A stretch of 64,000 nucleotides of DNA. Source: Bacillus sp. REN10. Its GTDB lineage: Bacteria > Bacillota > Bacilli > Bacillales > Domibacillaceae. The stretch is from positions 1-64,000 of the forward strand of contig NZ_JADHDW010000009.1 of assembly GCF_016820555.1 (NCBI RefSeq), given 5' to 3'. Below the pieces are notes generated by a model. The model ran no database searches, was not told where the DNA came from, and saw only the letters and a list, made by a program, of their open reading frames with translations. The translations under genes and the position numbers were made by a program. Positions 18,404-27,041 of the stretch are shown piece by piece. The stretch's first letter is position 1. Each line of letters begins with the position of its first letter.

Positions 18404-19510
18404 TTATTGAATCTCACAAGAAAAAGATGTAATCTCCTTCACAAAATCCTCATCTACGTCAATACCGAGACCTGACTGGTCACTAAGCTGAAGAACATCT
18501 CCGTTAAAAGTTACTGCTGCCACATCTCTTGAAAACATTTGCGGACCGACCATTTCATTTGTTTCGATAATAGTCTTAGCCATAGCGAGATGAGCGCCGG
18601 CCATTGTTCCGATTGCGGACTCTACCATCGATCCAATTTGGCAGGGCATATCCGCCGCTTCTGCTAAATTCGCTAACGCTAAGGCAGGATAAATGCCACC
18701 CGATTTCATCAGCTTAATATTCAACATATCTGCTGCCCTCATCTCAATCACATCTACTAAATCATGAATATTATGTACCCCTTCATCGATCATAATGCTG
18801 GCGTGAGAGACGGATCTAATTTCTTTCATAGATTTTAAATCATACGCTTTGACAGGCTGTTCATACCAATCTACGTTACAGGCAGCTGTTTCACGAATCA
18901 CTTTCAAGGCATCAATCCGACTCCATCCTTGATTCGCATCGACTCTTAGCTGAATATCCGCACCAATCGCCTCTCTCACTGCTTGAATCCTTTTAATGTC
19001 ATCCGCAGCATTCGTTCCTACTTTAATTTTGATATTGCGACAACCTGCGATTACATAGTTGCGAGCATCTGTCGCCATTACTTCTGGTGCTTTGATACTA
19101 ATCACTTTAGGCACTTGCAACTCTTCGTGCGCTTGACCGCCAATTAACTGATAAACAGGCTGTCCCGTGATTTTTCCCATTAAATCGTATAAAGCAATAT
19201 CTAAAGCAGCCTTAGCTGACGGCACTTCAGAAACGGCTCCATTAAACTTTTTATGAATGCGATCAATCGAAAATGGATTTTCACCAATTAATAATGGAGC
19301 TAATTCATTTTGAATGATTTGATAGGTACTTTCCCACGTTTCTCCCGTCACAATTGGATCAGGTACTGCCTCTCCCCAGCCAACTAGACCACTTTCTGTT
19401 TCTACTCGTGTAAAAATGGTTGGCATATCATCTAACCGAAGATAAGAAATAATAAATGGCTCTTTCAACGGTAAACGAGCAGCAAACACATCTACTTTTT
19501 TTATTTTCAT
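18404..19510 (-). CDS. Enolase-superfamily dipeptide epimerase-like protein
   Basis: A 368-residue MLE/mandelate racemase-type enzyme. The capping domain spans about 1-125. The barrel carries the lysine motif IKIKVG, metal ligands in RVDANQGW, WYEQPV and MIDEGV, and the second lysine in NIKLMKSGG; this layout is typical of L-Ala-D/L-Glu and other dipeptide epimerases. The last gene of a three-gene operon (carrier, amidohydrolase, epimerase), 17 bases after the amidohydrolase. Inference: it interconverts residues of imported dipeptides, or racemises an N-acyl amino acid before hydrolysis. N-acylamino acid racemase is a real alternative. Confidence 0.8.
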   Translation of the reverse strand: MKIKKVDVFAARLPLKEPFIISYLRLDDMPTIFTRVETESGLVGWGEAVPDPIVTGETWESTYQIIQNELAPLLIGENPFSIDRIHKKFNGAVSEVPSAKAALDIALYDLMGKITGQPVYQLIGGQAHEELQVPKVISIKAPEVMATDARNYVIAGCRNIKIKVGTNAADDIKRIQAVREAIGADIQLRVDANQGWSRIDALKVIRETAACNVDWYEQPVKAYDLKSMKEIRSVSHASIMIDEGVHNIHDLVDVIEMRAADMLNIKLMKSGGIYPALALANLAEAADMPCQIGSMVESAIGTMAGAHLAMAKTIIETNEMVGPQMFSRDVAAVTFNGDVLQLSDQSGLGIDVDEDFVKEITSFSCEIQ

Positions 19511-19527
19511 GTGACCAACAGACTCCT

Positions 19528-20685
19528 TTACAGATTATAGTTCTTGACGATCTCAATAAATAACCTAATAGCCTCTGGAATAACATCTTCATCAATATCG
19601 AATCGAGGATGATGATGCGGATAAGCGCTTTTTTCTCCCCCCATCCCGACAAAAATAAATACACCCGGCTTTTGCTGCAAATAATAGGAGAAGTCCTCTC
19701 CTCCCATCACTGGTTCAATTAGTTGAAATACATCATCACCGAACGATTGACGAATGACAGATTCAACAAGCTGCGACTCTTTCGGATGATTCACAAGCGG
19801 TGGTGTACCATAGATAAAGTCAATATGGGCCTTTGCACCAAATGCTTGACAAATTCCTTCTGCAAGTTGGACTGTTTGCTCCTGAATAGTTTGTACCGCT
19901 CTCGGAGTTAATGCTCGAATCGTTCCAATCAGTTTCGCTGTGCTCGGAATGATGTTATAGGTCGATCCCGCTTCAATTTTTCCAACCGTTATTACACCGG
20001 CATCAATGGGATTTAATTTACGACTCACGATACTTTGCAAAGCTTGAATGACATGAGTAGCTACATAAATTGGATCGACTGTCTCATGCGGCATCGATCC
20101 ATGACCACCAGAGCCTTCGATCACCATTTCAAAATCGTCAATCGAGGCCATCATCGGTCCATGAGTAAGCCCAATTTTTCCTTTTTCAAGCCCTTGCCAT
20201 AAATGCAACCCAAAGATCGCATCAATATGATCTAACACTCCTTGATTCACGAGTGCATCTGCCCCACTAGGCGTAATTTCTTCAGCTGATTGAAAAATAA
20301 GTACAACGTTTGGTTCAATTTCTTTTCTATGATTCGATAACCATTCCGCTACTGCAAGCAATATCGCTGTATGTCCATCATGGCCGCACATATGAGCTAC
20401 TCCAGGGCGTTTTGAAATATATGATCGATCTCCTTCTTCCGTGATCGCCAATGCATCAATATCCGCTCTTAAAGCAATCGTTTTATCACCTTTTGTTCCT
20501 TTGATGAAACCTACCACACTAGGTGGCTGATAATTTAATCGTTCGATATTTAAGGATTCAAGTCGCTTGCGAATGAATGCACTTGTTTCATATTCTTCTC
20601 CCGATAGTTCAGGATATTGATGAAAATGGCGCCGATCTTCAATTGCTTGTTTAATTAAATGCTCATCAATAACTGTCGTCCGCAT
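19528..20685 (-). CDS. M20D-family amidohydrolase (N-acyl-amino acid / aminoacyl hydrolase)
   Basis: A 385-residue metallo-amidohydrolase of the IAA-Leu-resistant/hippurate hydrolase type. Metal-site sequences are seen in order: MCGHDGHTAILL, FQSAEEITPSGAD, GLHLWQG, and a C-terminal GGEDFSYYLQQKPG with a late PHHHPRFDIDEDV. A lid domain lies at about 180-290. Such enzymes remove acyl or amino acids from N-acyl-amino acids and small amides. An AGGAGG-type site precedes ATG 20685. It lies between the carrier and epimerase genes with gaps of 18 and 17 bases, so the three are cotranscribed. Confidence 0.85.
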   Translation of the reverse strand: MRTTVIDEHLIKQAIEDRRHFHQYPELSGEEYETSAFIRKRLESLNIERLNYQPPSVVGFIKGTKGDKTIALRADIDALAITEEGDRSYISKRPGVAHMCGHDGHTAILLAVAEWLSNHRKEIEPNVVLIFQSAEEITPSGADALVNQGVLDHIDAIFGLHLWQGLEKGKIGLTHGPMMASIDDFEMVIEGSGGHGSMPHETVDPIYVATHVIQALQSIVSRKLNPIDAGVITVGKIEAGSTYNIIPSTAKLIGTIRALTPRAVQTIQEQTVQLAEGICQAFGAKAHIDFIYGTPPLVNHPKESQLVESVIRQSFGDDVFQLIEPVMGGEDFSYYLQQKPGVFIFVGMGGEKSAYPHHHPRFDIDEDVIPEAIRLFIEIVKNYNL

Positions 20686-20703
20686 GAAACAACCTCCTCT
20701 TTC

Positions 20704-22098
20704 TTAAAATGGTCCGTATTGAATCAACTGGGCAATAACAAGAGCAATGATGGCAATTGCAATTTGAATGAAGAAGAATGGCAAGAACCATCTCACCCAT
20801 TTCCCCCACGGAATACCAGCAACCGCCAGAGCAGCCATGAAATAGCCACTTGTTGGGAAAATAATATTTGAAATACCATCTCCAAATTGATAAGCAAGAA
20901 CAGCTGTTTGTCTTGTGACACCGATCATATCTGACAATGGTGCTAATATTGGCATCGTTAAAGCGGCTTGTCCACTTCCCGATGGAACAAGGAAGTTTAA
21001 CGCCAATTGAAAGAAAAACATCCCAACGGCTGATAATACAGAAGGAAACGCATCAAGCGCATTCGCTGAATAATAAAGAATCGTATCCATAATTCCCGTT
21101 GTATTAAAAATAACTAAAATTGCCTGCGCCAAACCGATAATCAGTGCCCCACCAATTAAATCTCCGGCTCCTTTAATAAAGTGATCAGCAATTTTTGAAG
21201 GCGATAACTTTCCGATAAAGCCCATGATCACTCCGAATAATAAGAACAAACCAGCAATTTCAGGGATATACCAGCCGAATTGGAGAACCCCATAAATAAG
21301 AATAATAAAGTTAAATAAAAAGGTAATCATGACCCATTTATGACGAGTTTCCATCTTTCCATGAGCGCTTAATAATTCTTCTTTATTCACATGCTGATAT
21401 TTTCCGTAAAAGCCTAAGGACGGATCTTTTTTTACTTTTCCTGCATAACGATACACATACATAACGGCTGCTACATATAAGACGATAAATAAAATTAAAC
21501 GAAAACCTAATCCTGAGAATGTCGGTAATTCTGCTATCCCTTGGGCAATTCCAACTGTAAATGGATTCATCACAGCAGATGTAAAGCCAACGGACGCCCC
21601 GATAATAACAATTGCAAAACCAGTAATTGCATCAAATCCTAAGGCAATCGCTAACGGAACAAGGACACCGACATAGACGATCGTTTCATCGGACATTCCC
21701 ATAAGTGAACCACCTGCCGCAAAGAACAACATCAATACAGGAATGATTAACTTTTCTCGGTTTCCCATCTTTCGTGAAATCATCGCTATAAACGCATCTA
21801 ACGCACCTGTCGCAGCTAAAATGCCAAACGATCCTCCCACGATCAAAACGAAGAAAATCGTATTGGCCCCTTGCACCATCCCACCGTGAACACTGCTGAA
21901 TATATCTAAAAACCCGAGCGGATTTCCATCAATAAATTGAAAAGTATCAGGTTTAACGACACTGCGCCCATCTACCTCAATCCGTTCAAACTGTCCCGCA
22001 GGAATAAAATATGTTAAAACTGCGGATAAAACAATTAAACAAAAAATCAAGACATATACATTTATACTTTTTGTCTTCTTTTGATTCTCAACACTCAT
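20704..22098 (-). CDS. YfcC/DcuC-family membrane carrier
   Basis: A 464-residue carrier with about 12 membrane helices and the family signatures FIPAGQFERIEVDGR (near residue 35), MGMSDETIVYVGVLVPLAIALGFD, and a C-terminal NFLVPSGSGQAALTMPILAPLSD re-entrant loop. Members of this group (pfam DcuC, YfcC branch) are annotated as C4-dicarboxylate or basic amino acid carriers, and some travel with peptidases. Here it heads the operon with an amidohydrolase and an epimerase, suggesting uptake of an acylated amino acid or dipeptide. AAGGAGGAGAGTCAA precedes ATG 22098. Confidence 0.82.
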   Translation of the reverse strand: MSVENQKKTKSINVYVLIFCLIVLSAVLTYFIPAGQFERIEVDGRSVVKPDTFQFIDGNPLGFLDIFSSVHGGMVQGANTIFFVLIVGGSFGILAATGALDAFIAMISRKMGNREKLIIPVLMLFFAAGGSLMGMSDETIVYVGVLVPLAIALGFDAITGFAIVIIGASVGFTSAVMNPFTVGIAQGIAELPTFSGLGFRLILFIVLYVAAVMYVYRYAGKVKKDPSLGFYGKYQHVNKEELLSAHGKMETRHKWVMITFLFNFIILIYGVLQFGWYIPEIAGLFLLFGVIMGFIGKLSPSKIADHFIKGAGDLIGGALIIGLAQAILVIFNTTGIMDTILYYSANALDAFPSVLSAVGMFFFQLALNFLVPSGSGQAALTMPILAPLSDMIGVTRQTAVLAYQFGDGISNIIFPTSGYFMAALAVAGIPWGKWVRWFLPFFFIQIAIAIIALVIAQLIQYGPF

Positions 22099-22138
22099 TT
22101 GACTCTCCTCCTTATAATCATGTAACCGAAAATTAAAT

Positions 22139-22195
22139 GTCGTTATATAGTCGTTAATTGGTTAGATTATACACAAATGGGTTTATCGCAGTCAA
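22139..22195 (-). promoter_or_regulatory. Promoter and candidate operator of the carrier-amidohydrolase-epimerase operon
   Basis: On the minus strand TTGACT (22190-22195), 18-base spacer, TATAAT (22166-22171). Downstream in the leader, TAACGAC occurs twice as a direct repeat (22150-22156 and 22139-22145), with starts 11 bases apart, about one helical turn. That spacing suits a DNA-binding protein; the regulator gene next door is the obvious candidate. The binding partner is inference. Confidence 0.65.
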
Positions 22196-22232
22196 CAATA
22201 TTTTTTTAATATTAAGTCTATTTATTCTTATA

Positions 22233-22289
22233 CAAAAAAGTGGATTTTATTGCATTCATCATATAATAGAAATGCAAAATAATCCACTT
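22233..22289 (-). terminator. Terminator of the regulator gene
   Basis: Long stem 22238-22256 / 22271-22289 (AAGTGGATT... / ...AATCCACTT with a few inner mismatches) followed by TTTTTT in the minus direction. It separates the regulator transcript from the operon promoter. Confidence 0.8.
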
Positions 22290-22292
22290 AAA

Positions 22293-23612
22293 TCATTGAT
22301 TATATTGTTGAAAAGGCAAATCTAAACGATAAATCGAGCGTGGGCGTCCATTTTGAAATGGCTGCTCTTCCCCGATTACATACAAATAACCGCCATCGGC
22401 AAACTTCTTTAACAAGCGCTCTGCTGACCGCTTACTCACCTCAAGATAATCGGCCACATCGCTGGCTGTAAAACGGTTCATCGGACGCGAAGCAAGAAAT
22501 TGAACCATTTTCATAACATTCGTTACACTGATTTTTAATGATTTAGCCAATTGAACAACCTCTTCATTTTCACTTTTTAATACGGATACCAGAAGCGATT
22601 CTTTTCTCGGGTTGATCACTGTCTGTTCTTCCGTCACAATATGAATGGCATTCTCTCCTACTACTTTTTCGGAATAAGATAAAGCAATATGAGCATTTCG
22701 TTCTGCTTCAACAATAGTTAGTCCAAATCCTAAGCCAATCTTTGCTACCTTCGCTTGCTGTTCAATATTCAAATAAAAAGGATCGAGCAAATCACTGTTT
22801 TTAACTAAAAATTCCATACTCCCTTTGGTCCCGTACAGTACAAAGAAATCACTTGCTGATTGCTGCAACGTACAATGAATACTCTTAGCAAGCCTCATCA
22901 ACCCTTGATAAATATGAGAATTTACTTTATGGTCCTTGTCATTCAATGGCTCTATTTTCACGTAACCGAGAGCCACTTGTGCTTGCTGGCTTTGCTGTAA
23001 TTCCCCAAGCATTTTAGCTTCTTTTAACGAATCAATAATATTCCGTTCCGGTTCAAGCATTCGAACACATGGAATATTCTCTTGTTTTAATTGATCAAAA
23101 ACCGCATGAATACTTGTAATAATCAAATCTACTTTCCCTTGATTCCACAGCTTCCGATGCATGGACAAAATGTAATCGACCTGGAAATCTTGATGATGTT
23201 CCTCTTCCATCCAAGGATAATCTTGAACATATAAGGCCTCCGGCTGCATTTCTAATTGCTTCATGACACGATCGACATACTTCCGATCAGGTAAATCAAT
23301 AGAAAGGCGGTTGAAACCAACTTGATGACGATAGAAAATAGATAACAGTGTTAACGAAACGCTTAATTCATTATCAGGAATATAAATAGCGGGCCTGTCA
23401 AACATATGAAAAAACTTCTTTGAATAATAATAAGGAATGATTCCTGAAAATAAATAAATATCACATTCAAACGCCTGCTGTATTAACTGCTCCGTTTCAC
23501 GGGGAGTTTGATATACATAAGGGATAATCTCGATCCCTTCTACATTACTCTCTAACTCTTTCACTAGTTTTACCATTTCCGCCGGACCGAATAAAGCAAC
23601 CTTGATAGACAT
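22293..23612 (-). CDS. Putative transcriptional regulator with C-terminal winged helix
   Basis: A 439-residue protein. The last ~60 residues form a winged helix (FTASDVADYLEVSKRSAERL... then RPRSIYRLDLPF). Residues about 205-325 resemble the degenerate GGDEF-like domain found in sugar-acid/PucR-type regulators (AKIGLGFGLTIVEAERNAHIAL). The first ~200 residues are a receiver- or ligand-binding-like alpha/beta domain I cannot place. It lies directly upstream of, and in line with, the carrier operon but has its own terminator. Inference: it senses a substrate of that operon. It does not match a classical family that I can name. Confidence 0.7.
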   Translation of the reverse strand: MSIKVALFGPAEMVKLVKELESNVEGIEIIPYVYQTPRETEQLIQQAFECDIYLFSGIIPYYYSKKFFHMFDRPAIYIPDNELSVSLTLLSIFYRHQVGFNRLSIDLPDRKYVDRVMKQLEMQPEALYVQDYPWMEEEHHQDFQVDYILSMHRKLWNQGKVDLIITSIHAVFDQLKQENIPCVRMLEPERNIIDSLKEAKMLGELQQSQQAQVALGYVKIEPLNDKDHKVNSHIYQGLMRLAKSIHCTLQQSASDFFVLYGTKGSMEFLVKNSDLLDPFYLNIEQQAKVAKIGLGFGLTIVEAERNAHIALSYSEKVVGENAIHIVTEEQTVINPRKESLLVSVLKSENEEVVQLAKSLKISVTNVMKMVQFLASRPMNRFTASDVADYLEVSKRSAERLLKKFADGGYLYVIGEEQPFQNGRPRSIYRLDLPFQQYNQ

Positions 23613-23775
23613 ATGGATTTCCCCCTTAACACGATAAGGAACGTTCTATTTTTTTAACTCTCATTATACCATGCCATTCTCAATATTTCCCACGTCATAC
23701 AGGCTAAACACGTATCATAAAAACGGCTACAGAAAATTTTCACCTCTAAAAAATAGGTACTCCTACTCGTTTTCT

Positions 23776-23804
23776 TTGGTCTGTTTTTTCTACTATTGTA
23801 TAAT
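23776..23804 (+). promoter_or_regulatory. Promoter before the decayed SDR gene
   Basis: TTGGTC (23776-23781), 17-base spacer, TATAAT (23799-23804), then AAAGGAGG at 23820. Still well formed although the gene behind it is broken. Confidence 0.6.
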
Positions 23805-23836
23805 ATTAGCGAAATTATCAAAGGAGGATGTTCATA

Positions 23837-24155
23837 ATAAAGAAAGGTAGCAATTGTTACATGGGCAGCTATGGGCAATGGACAAGGGGTCGTAAAAGTT
23901 CTTGCTAAACATGGGGCTACGACGATCCTAGCTGATATTTCTGATCAAGTATTTGCAACAGCTGAACAAATGAAACAAGAGGGACTTGACGTACATGCCG
24001 TTCAAATGAATGTGACAAACAACGACAGTGTCAAACAAGCCGTTTCTACAACCGTGGACAAGTTTGGCAAAATTGATGCATTGGTAAATAACACTGGTGT
24101 GGTACGCTTAGCGAACTTCCTTGATATAAGTGATGAAACACGTGATTTTCAATTT
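23837..24155 (+). pseudogene. Truncated short-chain dehydrogenase pseudogene
   Basis: Remnant of an SDR. The expected start is ATA (23837) nine bases after AAGGAGG; one extra G at about 23846-23847 shifts the frame; the cofactor loop reads VTWAAMGNGQG with Trp for the usual Gly. The frame then continues well (ADISDQVF..., DALVNNTGVVRLANFLDISDETRDF) but stops matching near 24150, before the catalytic Tyr/Lys region, and runs into the ribosome site of the next gene. At least three lesions mean it is not functional. Confidence 0.8.
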
Positions 24156-24171
24156 AATAGGAGAACCTTAG

Positions 24172-24818
24172 ATGTCAAACAAATTAGATTCATTTATGAC
24201 CGAACACTTTAACGGTTTACGGCTTAGACCGGCACTGTTTTACAATTGGCCGTATAGTATTCGTTTTGAAATCTCCATACCTTGGACAGAGCACGAAGCC
24301 AAAGAAAACCTCCAGCGAATAAAAGAAAGAAGTGTCGATCTTTTCAATTATGTCTTTCACGATACTGATGACATATGGTTCATCACAGATATTCATTGTG
24401 AAAAGAATGATAATTTTTTGCAGAAGAAACCAACAAAAGTGTACCAGAAATATGTTAAAGACAACAAAGTAGCGATGAAATTACAACATAAAGTCTTTGC
24501 AGAGGAGGATGAGGAGGATATCGTGATACATCGATTATTTTATCCTGTAAAAAGAGCGATATTCGATACCACCAGCTTTTATCAGCTATCAGTTACGAGG
24601 ACTTCTCACACCCGACACGCATCTTAAAAAATTACGACCAGGCCAGCTATAACATTTACTTTGTCAATATCACTAAGAAGTTAATTTATCACCTGTATGA
24701 TGATCGTGGTTGTGATGTAGTCGCATCTAATACAGAAAATTTGCGTCCGCTTTACGAAGAACGAAATGCTTGGATATTAGATTATGACCGTGAACAGATT
24801 GATAAACTATTTAAATAG
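24172..24818 (+). pseudogene. DUF3885-like gene with a single-base frameshift
   Basis: AGGAGAACCTTAG precedes ATG 24172, and the frame reads LRLRPALFYNWPYSIRFEI..., a DUF3885-type N terminus. The frame breaks at a run of five A at 24549-24553 and ends at 24627. The other frame carries the rest: KKSDIRYHQLLSAISYEDF through YHLYDDRGCDVVAS and WILDYDREQIDKLFK to 24818. A sixth A would join them into about 215 residues. It could be a true decay event, slippage, or a sequencing error. The DUF3885 function is unknown. Confidence 0.75.
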
Positions 24819-24870
24819 AAACTAGGTGACTTTTATTTTGTACCTTTCTACAATAATTCTTGCCATCATA

Positions 24871-24921
24871 CTCAGCCTGTAATGGTCTAAAATGATCTTT
24901 GGGGGACTGTTGCAGGCTGAG
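24871..24921 (+). repeat. Inverted repeat in the leader of the small Cys-motif gene
   Basis: CTCAGCCTG (24871-24879) and CAGGCTGAG (24913-24921), perfect 9-bp arms around a 33-base loop with GGTC/GATC elements. It has no T-run and ends 10 bases before the ribosome site, so it is more likely a translational or attenuation structure than a terminator. Confidence 0.5.
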
Positions 24922-24947
24922 CCTTATCCCAAGGAGTGTGGTGGCAA

Positions 24948-25205
24948 GTGAAACCATATCAAAAAAAGCGAAATCGTGCCTATTATCGGCATCATCGCAA
25001 AAGAATCATTCAACGTAAAATGAAGATTGCTAAACATCTCGAATGGTATACTCCCTATTCAGGACAATTTGCCAAAGGGAAAGTGCATTGTTCTTGCTCG
25101 ATGTGCTCTCAGAAAACGAATAAAGATGGATTTCCCCATTCACAAAAGATTCAACTTGAGCGCATGAAGCATCAACTTTATGATTACTTTTACGGTAAAT
25201 TTTGA
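24948..25205 (+). CDS. Small basic protein with a CxCxxC motif
   Basis: An 85-residue, strongly basic protein: KKRNRAYYRHHRKRIIQRK at the start, then EWYTPYSGQFAKGKVHCSCSMCSQKT. C-S-C-S-M-C suggests a metal-binding knuckle, and the charge suggests nucleic acid binding. Similar short proteins are common, unnamed, in bacilli. GTG 24948 is chosen because AAGGAG lies 11 bases upstream; the earlier GTG overlaps that site. It lies at the end of a decayed stretch. The function is unknown. Confidence 0.6.
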   Translation: MKPYQKKRNRAYYRHHRKRIIQRKMKIAKHLEWYTPYSGQFAKGKVHCSCSMCSQKTNKDGFPHSQKIQLERMKHQLYDYFYGKF

Positions 25206-25210
25206 TTCAA

Positions 25211-25270
25211 TAAAAAGCGGCTATCCAGAAAGTCAGTGAAAATTTACTTTCTGGGACAGCCGCTCTCTTT
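25211..25270. terminator. Bidirectional long-stem terminator
   Basis: AGCGGCTATCCAGAAAGT (25216-25233) / ACTTTCTGGGACAGCCGCT (25246-25264), flanked by A- and T-runs. It also serves the two-component operon converging from the right. Confidence 0.8.
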
Positions 25271-25286
25271 CTATAAAAAGCGCACT

Positions 25287-25529
25287 TTATTCTACGATTT
25301 TTTGCTTAAAAAGCTTCATCACACCGAAAGTAATGCCTAATGTTAATAAAGAAATCATCAATGGTGAAATCGAACTTGCAGAACCAAGTTCAACTTCAGA
25401 GGGTAGAGATGAAACATTTTTCCATACAAGGTCTGTTGTGTAGAGCTTAGTTAATACTAGACCCGAAACCATTTGAAGTGTGCCATAAACTAAAATAAAC
25501 ATACTTGTAAACAGTAAATATTTTTTCAA
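25287..25529 (-). CDS. Small two-helix membrane protein downstream of a histidine kinase
   Basis: An 80-residue protein with a hydrophobic N-terminal segment (about 4-28) and a second one (about 55-72) around a polar loop, ending in a basic tail. No family recognised. It starts 45 bases after the kinase stop on the same strand, so it is probably cotranscribed with the two-component genes and may assist sensing or be a target. AGGAGGGG-type sequence precedes ATG 25529. Confidence 0.6.
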   Translation of the reverse strand: MKKYLLFTSMFILVYGTLQMVSGLVLTKLYTTDLVWKNVSSLPSEVELGSASSISPLMISLLTLGITFGVMKLFKQKIVE

Positions 25530-25574
25530 GCTACCCCTCCTTCTTTTCCTATTATTTTACCACAATTACCCTAG

Positions 25575-27041
25575 TTATAACTCACAAATCCTCACTTTCA
25601 CATGCGCCCCACCAATTTCTCGATTATTGACGTTAATCTCTCCTCTGTGCTTCTTTACAATTTCTTTTGCAATATATAGTCCTAAACCTGAGAGTCCATT
25701 TTCTCCTGACTTCTTACTTTCCTCCTGATAATATTTATAGAACACACGTTGTTTCTGTTCACTAGAAAAACCAGGACCATTATCGAAAATGTCAAACGAA
25801 ATACTTTGATCTGGATTCATGGTAATGATCCATTCAATTTTTCCATTAGCAGGTGTGTAGCGAATACTATTCGTCACAATATTATCAAGCACTTGAGAAA
25901 TTCTCTCTTGATCAATCATTCTCATATATATTTCATCTTCGTTAATCATTCGATATTGAAAGTCGATACATTTCTTCACACACAGCCTTTGATATTCCTC
26001 ACCTTTCATTTGCACAAATTGATTAATCGATGTTTTTTTCGGATTAAGAGTGAACGTCGGCTTCTCAATAAGCGCCATTTCATTTAACTCCGCTATTAAA
26101 TGGCTCGCATAATTTGTATTTCTAATAATCGTTTGTAAATACGGCTCTAATCGTTCTTGTCGTCTTTTTCTACTTTCTAATAGCCCTTCCGCATGACCTT
26201 GAATAATCGTCAAAGGATTTCGCAAATCATGAGAAATAGCTGCCATCATCTCTTTTCGTTCTTGCTCTAGCTGAAGTTGACGGTTCAGTGAATCTTTCAA
26301 TGCTGACCTCATTTCTTCAAAAGCTTGCGTTAGTTGTTCCAATTCAACATAATAATTAATCACTGGTAAAGTGAAATCCAAATCCTGTTCTTTGATTTTT
26401 TTCGTACTTTCAATCATTTCATTAAATGGTCGTTCAAACTCCCAACTTAGCCTCTTCCCAGAGAAATAAGAAAAAAGATAAAAAAACATAAATGGTGCTA
26501 CAACAAAAAGAAGAACCATACCCAAAAACAGAATCATCCATTTATTATGAGGATTCGAAGTGAGCAAGCTAAGACCATACTTAAAAACAACAGCTCCTTG
26601 AAGTAATCCTTGATCATTCTTAATGGGATAGTATTTGATAAAACCGCCACCTTGTGTTGTGACGCCTGCTGCAATGTTTTGCTTTAATTCTTCCCCATTG
26701 CCCACCAATTTAGTCCAGTAAGTGCCATAGACGATCTGACCGTCTAAGTCCATCACTTGATAATCAATCCCCTCTATAGGAATGACTGATTCTAATCGGC
26801 CTTGACTATTAGAAGAAAGTATAGAAGCCCCAACATCATCAATATATTTTTCAACAGCAGGCAGCTGTTGTTCATAATAGTTGGCAGGGTTTAGCTTATT
26901 CGTCGAAAACAACATATGTATATATAAAACTAATAATAACCAAGTTAGAATGGTACCTACAATACTCTTAAATAATACAAGGTGAAATGAAGCGATAAAT
27001 CTTCTCCGTAATGTCTGATTATTTCGATTCACTTTTCCCAT
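25575..27041 (-). CDS. Two-component sensor histidine kinase
   Basis: A 488-residue membrane kinase. Helices lie at about 30-50 and 170-200, flanking an extracytoplasmic sensor region of roughly 115 residues. HAMP-like linker, then the phosphoacceptor AAISHDLRNPLTIIQGH, and the ATPase boxes DNIVTNSIRYT (N), DIFDNGPGF (G1) and GLSGLGLYIAKEIVKKHRG (G2). I start at ATG 27041 with GAAGAGGATATCG in front. It overlaps the response regulator by 13 bases. The signal is unknown; bacitracin-, envelope- or nutrient-type roles are all possible. Confidence 0.88.
   Translation of the reverse strand: MGKVNRNNQTLRRRFIASFHLVLFKSIVGTILTWLLLVLYIHMLFSTNKLNPANYYEQQLPAVEKYIDDVGASILSSNSQGRLESVIPIEGIDYQVMDLDGQIVYGTYWTKLVGNGEELKQNIAAGVTTQGGGFIKYYPIKNDQGLLQGAVVFKYGLSLLTSNPHNKWMILFLGMVLLFVVAPFMFFYLFSYFSGKRLSWEFERPFNEMIESTKKIKEQDLDFTLPVINYYVELEQLTQAFEEMRSALKDSLNRQLQLEQERKEMMAAISHDLRNPLTIIQGHAEGLLESRKRRQERLEPYLQTIIRNTNYASHLIAELNEMALIEKPTFTLNPKKTSINQFVQMKGEEYQRLCVKKCIDFQYRMINEDEIYMRMIDQERISQVLDNIVTNSIRYTPANGKIEWIITMNPDQSISFDIFDNGPGFSSEQKQRVFYKYYQEESKKSGENGLSGLGLYIAKEIVKKHRGEINVNNREIGGAHVKVRICEL

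Noticed and set aside
23654-23878. 74-codon open frame on the minus strand upstream of the regulator
   Set aside because: No ribosome site, no recognisable protein features, and it overlaps the promoter of the decayed SDR.
25211-25270. Long stem as a possible mobile-element terminal repeat
   Set aside because: Lies between two converging genes with T-runs on both sides; a terminator explains it.
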